NCBI GenBank assembly: GCA_965276755.1
Contig: OZ255625.1
Coordinates: forward strand, 372,001 to 436,000
Direction of reading: 5' to 3'
DNA from: CAJCIS01 sp965276755
GTDB lineage: Bacteria; Pseudomonadota; Alphaproteobacteria; Acetobacterales; Acetobacteraceae
DNA: 64,000 nt
A model generated the notes under the pieces. It was not told where the DNA came from and searched no databases. It saw nothing but the letters and a program-made list of their open reading frames with translations. Made by a program: the position numbers and the translations under genes. This document shows, piece after piece, positions 33,862 to 41,784 of the stretch; the first letter of the stretch is position 1; every line of letters begins with the position of its first letter.

Positions 33862-33979
33862 GGACAATTACCTTTGATCAAAAAAGTGGAAATGGAACAA
33901 CAAAGCCAAGGCCGGCCTTAGTCTGCACCGGGGGGCTAGGGGGAGTGTTGGACGATTTTGGCTTAGTTTCAAGAATATC

Positions 33980-34474
33980 GTGAGCAAAAAGCACTTTATT
34001 GCCATAGGCGCAAACTTGCCATCCGCCTTCGGCCCCGCCGCTTCCGCCTGCGACAAGGCGGCGCGCCAGCTCGCCGGGGTTACCGGTCTAGCGCACGCGT
34101 GCCGGTCACGCTGGTTCTCCTCGGCACCGATCCCGCCGTCCGACCAGCCGCGCTTTATCAATGGTGTGCTTCGCCTGGAGGGGGAGATTGCGCCCGAACG
34201 GCTGCTTGCAGCGCTGCAAGCGATGGAGCGCGCGGCGGGGCGTGTGCGGGGGCTGGCCGATGGGCCGCGCACGCTGGACCTGGATATCATCGACATGGAC
34301 GGGATGGTGCGCAACGGGCCGGACCCGGTGCTGCCGCATCCACGCGCCCATCTGCGGGCTTTCGTGTTGCTGCCGTTGCGGGATGTGTGGCCCAGCTGGA
34401 CGCATCCGACGCTTGGGGTGGGCATTGGGGCGCTGATTGCGGCGCTGCCGGCGCAGGATATTGGGGCAATGTAA
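33980..34474 (+). CDS. folK: 2-amino-4-hydroxy-6-hydroxymethyldihydropteridine pyrophosphokinase
   Basis: FolK transfers pyrophosphate from ATP to the pterin substrate in folate synthesis. Features are HFIAIGANLPSAFGPA at the N-terminus, FINGVLRLEGEI, LLAALQAMERAAGRVRG and the diagnostic GPRTLDLDIIDMDG and LPHPRAHLRAFVLLPL. The length of 164 aa is normal. The start is GTG 33980. It is divergent from the NYN gene. Family C repeat C1 begins at its stop codon. Confidence 0.95.
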   Translation: MSKKHFIAIGANLPSAFGPAASACDKAARQLAGVTGLAHACRSRWFSSAPIPPSDQPRFINGVLRLEGEIAPERLLAALQAMERAAGRVRGLADGPRTLDLDIIDMDGMVRNGPDPVLPHPRAHLRAFVLLPLRDVWPSWTHPTLGVGIGALIAALPAQDIGAM

Positions 34475-34606
34475 GGCCAGGGGTCCCGCCCCTGGACCCC
34501 GCTGGAGGCCGTGCCTCCAGACCTCCATCCTATTAAGATCAAAGAGGTTCTAAGGACTTGTCCTTAGCGGGGTCCAGGCGCAGAGCCCCTGGCCTTTCCC
34601 GCCGCC
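34472..34606. repeat. Family C inverted repeat (copy C1)
   Basis: Outer ends AAGGCC...GGCCTT. The left arm has AGGGGTCCCGCCCCT and TGGAGGCCGTGCCTCCA hairpins. The right arm has CTAAGGACTTGTCCTTAG and a GGTCCAGGCGCAGAGCCCCTGG segment. It occupies the folK-rpoZ gap. About 85 further bases before rpoZ hold no recognised feature other than the rpoZ leader. Confidence 0.85.
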
Positions 34607-34691
34607 GCACCGCAGCAAGCCCTTGCATCCCGCGCCCGCCCGGCCTAACTGATCCCCTCCCACCGAGATTGACCGGAGAGAGCCCCGCCCC

Positions 34692-35090
34692 ATGGCGCGC
34701 GTGACTGTCGAAGATTGCGTCGAACGCATCCCCAATCGCTTCGAGCTCGTCCTGCTCGCCGCCCAGCGCGCCCGCAACCTCAGCCGCGGCGAGGAGCTGA
34801 CCGTGGAGCGCGATAACGACAAGAACCCGGTCGTTGCCCTGCGCGAAATTGCCGATGAGACGATCGATCTAAACCGCCTTGAAACCGACCTGGTCAAAAG
34901 CCTCTCGCGCTCGCCCGAGCCGGAGCCTGCGGACGAGGAGGTGCTCGACCTCATCCCGACCGATCAGAATATCTTCGGGCTGCAGGACGTCTCGGCCGAG
35001 GAAGAGGCCTCGCAAATGCCTCAGGACGATATGTCGTCCGACGACATCGAAGCCGCTATCGAAGCCGAGCTCGGCGGCCGCCGCCGCTGA
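34692..35090 (+). CDS. rpoZ: RNA polymerase omega subunit
   Basis: The omega subunit stabilises beta-prime and contributes to ppGpp sensing in RNA polymerase. The N-terminal conserved part is MARVTVEDCVERIPNRFELV, LAAQRARNLSRGEEL and NPVVALREIADETI. An acidic C-terminal tail extends it to 132 aa, as is common in alphaproteobacteria. CGGAGAG lies 10-15 bases before the ATG. It is followed by the ppGpp synthetase gene, in the conserved rpoZ-rsh order; the downstream frame is continuous with rpoZ apart from one TGA. Confidence 0.96.
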   Translation: MARVTVEDCVERIPNRFELVLLAAQRARNLSRGEELTVERDNDKNPVVALREIADETIDLNRLETDLVKSLSRSPEPEPADEEVLDLIPTDQNIFGLQDVSAEEEASQMPQDDMSSDDIEAAIEAELGGRRR

Positions 35091-35114
35091 GTCAACCAAG
35101 GGAGGGGACAAGCT

Positions 35115-37358
35115 ATCGCAGCGCCCACTCCGCTCTCTCCCCTACGCGCGCCTGAAGGCACAAACGGCCCGCCCGCCCGTGCCCGCGCTGTCACCCCGCT
35201 GATCGAGAAGATCCGCGCCTACGCGCCTGCCGCCGAAACCACCCGCGTCGAGGACGCCTACGCCTACGCCGCTCACGCCCACGGCGCCCAGACGCGCGAA
35301 AACGGCGACCCCTATATCACCCACCCCCTGGCGGTGGCCGACATCCTGGCCGGCTACCGCCTGGACGTGCCCAGCATCTGCACGGCCCTGTTGCACGATA
35401 CGGTCGAGGACACGCCGGCCACCCTCGCACAGATCGAACGCCAGTTTGGCCCCACGGTAGCGGGCCTGGTCGATGGCGTAACCAAGCTGACGCGGCTTGA
35501 ACTGCAATCGGACCGCACCAAGCAGGCGGAGAATTTTCGCAAGCTCGTGCTGGCCATGAGCCGCGACATCCGCGTGCTGCTCGTCAAGCTTGCCGACAGG
35601 CTGCACAACATGCGCACGCTGGGCTTTGTGCAAAAAGCCGAGCGCCGCACGCGCATTGCGCACGAAACGATGGACATCTACGCCCCCCTTGCCGCGCGCA
35701 TCGGCATGGATGCGATGAAATCCGAGCTGCAGACACGCGCTTTCGCCATCCTGGAGCCGGAAGCCTACGCCACCGTGCAGGCGCGCCTGAATTATCTGCG
35801 CGGCCAGGGTGCCGACGTTATCGAGGAAGTGCGGCGCGAGCTGATCGGCGTCTGCCGCGAATACGGCGTCGGTGTGCTCGAAGTCTCCGGGCGCGAGAAA
35901 AGCGTATTCTCGATTTGGGAGAAGATGCAGCGCCGCAACGTCGCCTTCGAACAGCTCTCCGATATCATGGCCTTTCGCATCGTCGTGCCCACGCGCGAGC
36001 AATGTTACATGGCGCTCGGCGCCGTGCACGCGGCCTATCCCGTGATTGCCGGGCGCTTCAAGGATTACATCAGCACGCCCAAGACCAACGGCTACCAAAG
36101 TCTGCACACGGGTGTCACGCTGCGCCAGCCGCGCAACCAGAAGATCGAGCTGCAAATACGCACGAAAGCCATGCACGATCTGGCGGATAATGGTGTCGCG
36201 GCACACTGGAGCTACAAGGAGGATGTGCGCGATGCCACCGCCGAAGCGCAGGTTTTCAGTTGGGTGCAGGATCTTCTCGAAATCCTGGAAAATTCCGGCG
36301 CTGCCGACGAATTCCTCGAAAACACCAAACTCGAACTCTATCAGGACCAGGTCTTCTGCTTCACGCCCAAGGGCCAGCTGATCCAGTTGCCGCGCGGCGC
36401 CACGTCCATCGATTTCGCCTACGCCGTGCACAGCCAGGTGGGCGATACCTGCGTGGGGGCGAAGGTCAACGGACGGCTGATGCCGCTGCGCCACGAATTG
36501 CAGAATGGCGACCAGGTGGAGGTGATGACCGCGCGCGGCGGATCGCCTTCGGCGTCGTGGGAAAAATGGGTCGTCACCGGCAAGGCGCGCGCGCGCATCC
36601 GCCGCTACGTGACCGCTCAACAGCGTGGGCAAACGATTGAGAACGGCCGCGGCACACTGACCAAAGCGTTCCGCCAGGAAGGCCTGGACGGATCGGAGAA
36701 AGTTCTCGACCCAGTCTTGAAGCATTTCAAGCAGGCGAGCCTGGACGACCTCTACGCCGCCGTCGGCACTGGCACGATCGGGCCCAAGGAGGTGGTCTAC
36801 GCCGCCTATCCCGACATGCGCGATGCGGCGCGCGGGCCGCGCCATCTGCCAACCTTGCTGAACCGCCACAGTCCCGCGCGCCAGCATGGACACGACGACA
36901 CGCGCGCCATTACCGGCCTGGTCGCCGGCATGGCTGTGCATTACGCCGGCTGCTGTCATCCGCTGCCGGGTGACGGCATCGTCGGCATCGTCACCACAGG
37001 CAAAGGTGTGACGATCCACACCAAGGAATGTCCGACACTCGAAACCTTCGCCGCCACACCTGAACGCTTCATCGATGTCGATTGGGAAGCCGCACGTGAG
37101 GCGGCCGGCAAAACCGAACGCCATGTCGGGCGCATCAGCGTGATCGCGGGCAACGAAAACGGCATCCTCAGCAACCTGGCCAATGCCGTCGCGCGCCACG
37201 AAGGCGGCGTGTCCACGCTGAAAATCGTCAACCGCCAGCAAGACTTCATGGAAATCCTGATGGATGTCGAAGTGCGCGACCTGCGACACCTCGGCACCGT
37301 CATTGCCGCCCTGCGCGCCGTTACCGGCATCACGCAGGTGGAGCGGGCTCAGGCGTGA
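35115..37358 (+). CDS. rsh: RelA/SpoT-type ppGpp synthetase/hydrolase (Rsh)
   Basis: This bifunctional stringent-response enzyme has about 747 aa. The HD hydrolase domain has AAHAHGAQTRENGDPYITHP and LLHDTVEDT. The synthetase domain has FRIVVPTREQCYMALGAVH and YISTPKTNGYQSLHT. The TGS domain is VFCFTPKGQLIQLPRGATS and a C-terminal ACT domain ends the protein. Family homology begins well upstream of GTG 35334, which would delete part of the HD domain, yet no in-frame ATG, GTG or TTG exists between the rpoZ stop (35090) and 35334. GGGAGGGGA nine bases before ATC 35115 suggests a rare ATC start; CTG 35199 lacks a ribosome site. Both catalytic halves look intact. Confidence 0.93.
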   Translation: MAAPTPLSPLRAPEGTNGPPARARAVTPLIEKIRAYAPAAETTRVEDAYAYAAHAHGAQTRENGDPYITHPLAVADILAGYRLDVPSICTALLHDTVEDTPATLAQIERQFGPTVAGLVDGVTKLTRLELQSDRTKQAENFRKLVLAMSRDIRVLLVKLADRLHNMRTLGFVQKAERRTRIAHETMDIYAPLAARIGMDAMKSELQTRAFAILEPEAYATVQARLNYLRGQGADVIEEVRRELIGVCREYGVGVLEVSGREKSVFSIWEKMQRRNVAFEQLSDIMAFRIVVPTREQCYMALGAVHAAYPVIAGRFKDYISTPKTNGYQSLHTGVTLRQPRNQKIELQIRTKAMHDLADNGVAAHWSYKEDVRDATAEAQVFSWVQDLLEILENSGAADEFLENTKLELYQDQVFCFTPKGQLIQLPRGATSIDFAYAVHSQVGDTCVGAKVNGRLMPLRHELQNGDQVEVMTARGGSPSASWEKWVVTGKARARIRRYVTAQQRGQTIENGRGTLTKAFRQEGLDGSEKVLDPVLKHFKQASLDDLYAAVGTGTIGPKEVVYAAYPDMRDAARGPRHLPTLLNRHSPARQHGHDDTRAITGLVAGMAVHYAGCCHPLPGDGIVGIVTTGKGVTIHTKECPTLETFAATPERFIDVDWEAAREAAGKTERHVGRISVIAGNENGILSNLANAVARHEGGVSTLKIVNRQQDFMEILMDVEVRDLRHLGTVIAALRAVTGITQVERAQA

Positions 37359-37366
37359 ACGTGGGG

Positions 37367-37547
37367 CGAGGAAGGCCAGGGGCTCTGCCCCTGGATCTCG
37401 CTAAGGACAAGTCCTTAGAACCTGTTTGTTTGGATGAGGGGGGCCAACTCGCGTGTTGAGACACGGCGTGTGGCCCCCCTCATCCAAACAAATGGGGGTC
37501 TGGGGCCTCAGGCCCCAGCGGGTCCGGGCAGAGCCCTGGGCTTCCTA
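37367..37547. repeat. Family C inverted repeat (copy C2) carrying a nested palindrome
   Basis: Outer ends GGAAGGCC and GGGCTTCC. The left arm has CCAGGGGCTCTGCCCCTGG and CTAAGGACAAGTCCTTAG; the right arm has GGGGCCTCAGGCCCC. The centre is displaced by a separate 22-bp inverted repeat (37425-37492). It fills the rsh-acpS gap. Confidence 0.85.
37425..37492. repeat. Nested perfect 22-bp inverted repeat inside C2
   Basis: The left arm 37425-37446 (starts TTTGTTTGGATG, ends GGGGGGCCA) is the exact reverse complement of the right arm 37471-37492, with a 24-base loop. It is not present in copy C1, so it looks like an insertion into the family C element. Confidence 0.9.
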
Positions 37548-37552
37548 ACTCC

Positions 37553-37966
37553 ATGATCCTCGGCCTGGGCGCGGACCTCTGCGACATCCGCCGGGTGGAG
37601 CGTGTGCTTGCTCGTCACGGCGACCGGTTCTTGATGCGTGTCTTCACCGAGGCAGAGCGGGCTCGTGCGGCGCAGCGCACAGAAAGCTTGTGGGCGGGCA
37701 CATTCGCCAAGCGCTTTGCGGCCAAGGAGGCGTGTGCCAAGGCGCTCGGCACCGGCTTTTCGCGCGGCGTGTTTCACTCGGACATGGGGGTGGTGAATTT
37801 GCCGTCCGGCGCGCCGACGATGGCCCTGACCGATGGTGCGTTGGCGCGGCTGGAGGCGATCACGCCGGCCGGGATGGTGGCCGAGATTGCGCTGAGCCTG
37901 ACTGATGAGCCGCCTTATGCCTTTGCCCAGGTCATCATCTGGGCCCGCCCGGCGCCCATTTCTTGA
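37553..37966 (+). CDS. acpS: Holo-[acyl-carrier-protein] synthase
   Basis: AcpS transfers 4'-phosphopantetheine from CoA to acyl carrier protein. The Mg-binding motif is ILGLGADLCDIRRVER and the second signature is FAKRFAAKEACAKALGTGF. The C-terminus SLTDEPPYAFAQVI completes the fold. At 137 aa it is full length. It opens the acpS-lepB-rnc-era-recO cluster common in alphaproteobacteria, although an operon promoter is not obvious next to repeat C2. Confidence 0.95.
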   Translation: MILGLGADLCDIRRVERVLARHGDRFLMRVFTEAERARAAQRTESLWAGTFAKRFAAKEACAKALGTGFSRGVFHSDMGVVNLPSGAPTMALTDGALARLEAITPAGMVAEIALSLTDEPPYAFAQVIIWARPAPIS

Positions 37967-38022
37967 CAGCAAGCCCTTGGGCGGGCTTCAACCCCGCCTT
38001 GTTCCCCTGCATCGGTCCCTGA

Positions 38023-38826
38023 ATGCCCCCCAATACCAAGAAGGCCTCGGCCAAGCCCAAGCAGGCTGAAGGTTGGGCCGAGACCGTCAAGACCCTGCTC
38101 TATGCCGGCCTGATCGCGCTGGGCGTTCGTACAATCGCCTTTGAGCCTTTCAATATCCCGTCCGGCAGCATGAAGCCCAATCTGCTGGTCGGCGATTTCC
38201 TGTTCGTCAGCAAATTCAGCTACGGCTATTCGCGCTACTCCATTCCCTTCGCGCCGCCGCTGTTCGGCTGGGCGACCAATGGGCGCCTGTTCGGCTCGGT
38301 GCCTCACCGCGGCGATGTGGTCGTCTTTCGCTTTACCAAGGACACATCGATCGATTACGTCAAGCGCGTGATCGGGCTGCCCGGCGATCGCATCCAGGTC
38401 AAGGCCGGCGAGCTCTATATCAACGGCACGCTGGCACCGCGCGAATCGGTGGGTGATTTCCAGGATGCCGATGAGGGCGGCACGTCCATTTTGGCCAAGC
38501 AGTACACCGAGACTTTGCCGAACGGCGTCAAGCACGACGTGCTGAAGTATAGCGATGAGAGCCGCTTCGATGTCGCCAGCGAAGTCGATCCCAACAATAC
38601 CCCCGAATACGTGGTGCCTGAGGGCGATCTGTTCATGATGGGCGACAATCGCGACAATTCCGCCGATAGCCGCTTTCAGAACGAGCTGGGTTTTGTGCCG
38701 ATGGAAAACCTTGTTGGCCACGCGCAATTCATCTTCTTCAGCTTCGATGCGCGCTACCCTTGGTACGAGTTCTGGGAATGGCCGTTGGAGGTGCGTTGGG
38801 GTCGGCTGCTCAAGGGCGTGCATTGA
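38023..38826 (+). CDS. lepB: Signal peptidase I
   Basis: LepB is the inner-membrane protease that removes Sec/Tat signal peptides. The N-terminal helix is KTLLYAGLIALGVRTIAFEP. The catalytic Ser is in FNIPSGSMKPNLLVGDFLFV and the catalytic Lys is in YVKRVIGLPGDRI. The box E motif is MMGDNRDNSADSR. The length of 267 aa is typical of alphaproteobacterial LepB with one membrane helix. Its TGA overlaps the TTG of rnc. Confidence 0.97.
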   Translation: MPPNTKKASAKPKQAEGWAETVKTLLYAGLIALGVRTIAFEPFNIPSGSMKPNLLVGDFLFVSKFSYGYSRYSIPFAPPLFGWATNGRLFGSVPHRGDVVVFRFTKDTSIDYVKRVIGLPGDRIQVKAGELYINGTLAPRESVGDFQDADEGGTSILAKQYTETLPNGVKHDVLKYSDESRFDVASEVDPNNTPEYVVPEGDLFMMGDNRDNSADSRFQNELGFVPMENLVGHAQFIFFSFDARYPWYEFWEWPLEVRWGRLLKGVH

Positions 38827-39536
38827 ACGAAGGGGCCGCCGGCGCACGCCTGGCGCTGGCTCAGGACCTGCTTGGCTACCGTTTCCGCCGCCCCGAATTG
38901 CTGGCCGAGGCACTGACGCACCGCTCGGCCAGCAACGGGCGTTTGCGCACGCGCGGCGCCGGCTCCAACGAACGGCTGGAGTTTCTCGGCGATCGCGTGC
39001 TGGGGCTGCTGATGGCCGAATGGCTGATCGAGCGTTTTCCCGACGAACAGGAAGGCAAATTGGGCCTGCGCTTCGCTGACCTGGTGAGCCGGGAGGCGCT
39101 GGCGGAAATCGGCGCACGCATCGGCTACGCGCGCGCGGTCACGTTGGGTTCGCCCAGTGCGGCAAGTGATGCTGCCGGCGCCAACCTCGTAGCTGATGCA
39201 ATGGAAGCCGCGTTGGGCGCGCTCTATCTGGATTCCGGGATCGAGGAGGCGCGGCGTTTCGTGCGCCGGGCGTGGGAGGGTCGGATAACCGCGCAGACCC
39301 TGCCGCCGGAAGACGCGAAAACCACGCTGCAGATGTGGCTGCAAGGGCGGGGCAAACCGCTGCCCGCTTATACGGTGATCTCCTCGGAAGGCCCGTCGCA
39401 CGCGCCGAAATTCATCATCAGCGTGACGGGTGCCGGGCACACCGGCGTGGGCGAGGCGGGCACCAAGCGCGCGGCCGAACGCGCCGCGGCCGCGGCGCTG
39501 CTCGCGCAATTGCGGCCGGGCGAGGGCGCGCGATGA
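38823..39536 (+). CDS. rnc: Ribonuclease III
   Basis: This double-strand-specific endoribonuclease processes rRNA and regulatory RNAs. The signature motif is NERLEFLGDRVLGLLMAEWL. ADAMEAALGALYLDSG carries the second acidic metal ligands, and a C-terminal dsRBD (DAKTTLQMWLQGRGKPLP to AAAALLAQL) completes the protein, 237 aa. I choose TTG 38823, overlapping the lepB stop (TTGA); an in-frame upstream start at 38760 would lie deep within lepB. The stop overlaps the era ATG. Confidence 0.96.
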   Translation: MNEGAAGARLALAQDLLGYRFRRPELLAEALTHRSASNGRLRTRGAGSNERLEFLGDRVLGLLMAEWLIERFPDEQEGKLGLRFADLVSREALAEIGARIGYARAVTLGSPSAASDAAGANLVADAMEAALGALYLDSGIEEARRFVRRAWEGRITAQTLPPEDAKTTLQMWLQGRGKPLPAYTVISSEGPSHAPKFIISVTGAGHTGVGEAGTKRAAERAAAAALLAQLRPGEGAR

Positions 39537-40429
39537 CACGCTGCGGCTTTGTCGCCATCGTCGGTGCGCCGAATGCGGGCAAATCGACGCTGCTCAATCG
39601 CATGACAGGTGCCAAGCTCTCGATCGTCAGTCCCAAAGCGCAGACCACGCGTTTTCGCGTGCTGGGCATCCTGATGCAGGGTGATGCGCAAATCCTGCTT
39701 GTCGATACGCCGGGCATTTTCGCGCCTAGACGCAAGCTGGATCGCGCCATGGTCGCCGCTGCCTGGACCGGGGCCGACGATGCAGATCTGACCGTGCTGC
39801 TGATCGATGCGCGTGCCGGCCTGACCGATCAGGTGCGCGCAATTACCGCGCGATTGAAGGGCACCAAGCGGCGCACCTGGCTGGTGCTAAACAAGGTCGA
39901 TATCTGCACGCGCGAATCGCTGCTGCCGCTGACCCAGGAATTGCACGGGCTGGTGAAATTCGAAGAGACCTACATGCTGAGTGCGGCCAACGGTGATGGC
40001 GTGGTTGATCTGATCGCCGCCCTGGCGCGCGCGGTGCCGCCGGGCCCGCATCTCTATCCCGCCGATGACCTGACCGATGTGCCCGACCGGCTGATGGCGG
40101 CCGAGATGGTGCGCGAGCAGGTGTTTCTGCAGACGCATGAGGAAGTGCCCTATGGCACCACGGTAGAAACCGAAAGTTTTGCCGAGAGGCCGGATGGATC
40201 GGTACGCATCGATGTCACGATCTACGTCGCGCGCGCGGGGCAGAAAGCCATTTTGATTGGCGATGGTGGTAGCAAGATCAAGGCAATTGGGCAGAAGGCG
40301 CGCATTGCGTTGGGGCAGGCGCTGGACCGCACCGTGCATTTGTTTGTTAATGTGAAAGAACGTTCGGGATGGGATGAGGAGCGGGCGCGGCTGCGGGCGA
40401 TTGGGCTGGATGATCCGGATAGGGGTTGA
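39533..40429 (+). CDS. era: GTPase Era
   Basis: Era is a GTPase required for 30S ribosome maturation. The G1 loop is AIVGAPNAGKSTLLNRM, G3 is LLVDTPGIF and G4 is LVLNKVDIC. The C-terminal KH domain has AILIGDGGSKIKAIGQKARIA. It has 298 aa from ATG 39533, coupled to rnc by ATGA; longer upstream extension of the frame runs through rnc and is spurious. A family A element lies immediately after the stop and contains the likely recO leader. Confidence 0.97.
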   Translation: MTRCGFVAIVGAPNAGKSTLLNRMTGAKLSIVSPKAQTTRFRVLGILMQGDAQILLVDTPGIFAPRRKLDRAMVAAAWTGADDADLTVLLIDARAGLTDQVRAITARLKGTKRRTWLVLNKVDICTRESLLPLTQELHGLVKFEETYMLSAANGDGVVDLIAALARAVPPGPHLYPADDLTDVPDRLMAAEMVREQVFLQTHEEVPYGTTVETESFAERPDGSVRIDVTIYVARAGQKAILIGDGGSKIKAIGQKARIALGQALDRTVHLFVNVKERSGWDEERARLRAIGLDDPDRG

Positions 40430-40540
40430 AGGCTGGGGGGGATGTGCCATCCCCCCCAGACCCCCCGTCGATTGTTTAGACGAACCCCAATTGATGACGG
40501 GGGGTCTGGGGGGGATGGCACATCCCCCCCAGTTCTTCAC
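40430..40540. repeat. Family A inverted repeat (copy A12, full length)
   Basis: Left arm 40433-40470, spacer GATTGTTTAGACGAACCCCAATT, right arm 40494-40535. Both hairpins have the GATG/CATC stems and GCA/TGC loop. It starts at the era stop and ends at the recO start, so recO translation must begin in or right after it. Confidence 0.95.
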
Positions 40541-41290
40541 TTGGAAATAACCGCCCCCGGCATCGTCCTGGCTGTTGCGCCGTTCGGCGAAGGTGACGCG
40601 CTTGTCTCGGTCTTCTCCGAAGCGCATGGCGTCTATCGAGGCCTGGCGCGCGGTGGCACCTCAAAGTCGCAATCATCCTTGTGGCAACAAGGCAATCTGG
40701 TGCAGGCGCGCTGGGTGGCGCGGCTGTCCGACCAGCTTGGCAGCTTCTCCGGCGAACTGATCCATGCCGGCGCCGCACTCGCCATGGATGACCCGTGGGC
40801 GCTGGGCATCGTCTCGGCCCTGTGCGCCACGGCCGAGGGCGCGCTGCCCGAGCGCGAGCCCTACCCGCGCGTTTTCGGCGGCGTACTGCATATGATCGCC
40901 CATAGCAGCCGGGGCGAGCCGTTGCTCGGCGACTTGATTCGCTGGGAATTGGGGCTGATGGAGGAACTCGGCTACGGCCTGGATTTGAGCACGTGCGCGG
41001 TCACCGGCACTCGGCACGGGCTGGCCTTCGTCTCGCCGCGCACCGGCCGTGCGGTGTCCGAAGACGCAGCAGGGCTATGGAAGGAACGGTTGCTCGAACT
41101 GCCGCAATTTCTCGCCTCCGGTGGCGATGGCGATGGGCCGCAATGGGCTGCCGGCCTGCGCCTGACCGGCCATTTCCTTGCGCGTGACCTCTTTGGTCTG
41201 CGCCACAAACCTGTGCCTAATGCCCGCCGTATGCTGGAGGAACGCGTGTGGCAGGCTGAACGCGCGGCAAGCGCGCCTGATCCGCAATGA
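40541..41290 (+). CDS. recO: DNA repair protein RecO
   Basis: RecO mediates RecA loading in the RecFOR pathway. The N-terminal OB-fold begins EITAPGIVLAVAPFGEGDALVSVFSEAHGVYRG (in two parts) and the helical domain includes LGDLIRWELGLMEELGYGLDLSTCAVTG. I place the start at TTG 40541, exactly where family homology begins; the frame extends to ATG 40442, but those residues are repeat-encoded (family A12). The length is then 249 aa, typical. It is convergent with ogt, whose 3' end overlaps recO by 74 bases. Confidence 0.9.
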   Translation: MEITAPGIVLAVAPFGEGDALVSVFSEAHGVYRGLARGGTSKSQSSLWQQGNLVQARWVARLSDQLGSFSGELIHAGAALAMDDPWALGIVSALCATAEGALPEREPYPRVFGGVLHMIAHSSRGEPLLGDLIRWELGLMEELGYGLDLSTCAVTGTRHGLAFVSPRTGRAVSEDAAGLWKERLLELPQFLASGGDGDGPQWAAGLRLTGHFLARDLFGLRHKPVPNARRMLEERVWQAERAASAPDPQ

Positions 41291-41783
41291 AACCCTCATG
41301 TTCCAGCAACCAGGCTTTGCGCGCCAACCCACCTGCGTAGCCGGTCAGCTTGCCGGATGCGCCGATGACACGGTGGCACGGCACAACGATGCCGATGGGG
41401 TTTGCACCGTTAGCCGCACCGACCGCTCGCACCGCCGCGGGATGGCCGATGCGCTCCGCCAGCATGCCATAACTGATCGTGTGGCCTGAAGGAATGTCAC
41501 GCAATGCCGCCCAAACCGCGCGCTGGAAAGGCGTGCCGTTGGTGGCGAGCGCAATCCTATCCAACGCCGCGAAATCGCCGGCAAAATAGGCGCGCAGGCG
41601 CTCGGTGGTGGATGCAGGTGCCACGCGCGCCGCCGGCGTGATCGCGCCGTAATGCAGGCGCAACAGGCGGTGCAAGCGGTCTTCGTAATCGGTGAAATCG
41701 AGTGCTCGCAGGATATCCGTCTCGTCATGCACCAACAGGATATCGCCCAAAGGTGTTGCGAATACGTCGTGATACAGCTCCAT
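41217..41783 (-). CDS. ogt: Methylated-DNA-[protein]-cysteine S-methyltransferase
   Basis: This suicide enzyme repairs O6-methylguanine. The active-site motif is IGIVVPCHRVIGASGKLTGYAGG and the helix-turn-helix is IPSGHTISYGMLAERIGHPAAVRAVGAANG (two parts). It has 188 aa from ATG 41783 (MELYHDVF), one base after the Ada stop; a longer in-frame start at 41807 overlaps ada. The C-terminus overlaps the recO 3' end. With the adjacent regulator it reconstitutes the functions of E. coli Ada as two proteins. Confidence 0.95.
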   Translation of the reverse strand: MELYHDVFATPLGDILLVHDETDILRALDFTDYEDRLHRLLRLHYGAITPAARVAPASTTERLRAYFAGDFAALDRIALATNGTPFQRAVWAALRDIPSGHTISYGMLAERIGHPAAVRAVGAANGANPIGIVVPCHRVIGASGKLTGYAGGLARKAWLLEHEGFIADQARLPRVQPATRVPPAYGGH

Positions 41784-41784
41784 C

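Noticed and set aside
33920..33960. Possible further family A copy near 33925-33955
   Set aside because: It has G runs resembling a right arm (GGGGGGCTAGGGGGAGTG) but no hairpin partner or GCA loop, so it is at most a decayed fragment.
35334..35336. GTG 35334 as the rsh start
   Set aside because: It would remove the conserved HD-domain segment ending GDPYITHPLAV, which is clearly encoded just upstream.
35142..37289. A 715-codon minus-strand open frame across rsh
   Set aside because: It is fully antisense to a well-supported Rsh gene and its product lacks any domain; long antisense frames are expected in high-GC DNA.
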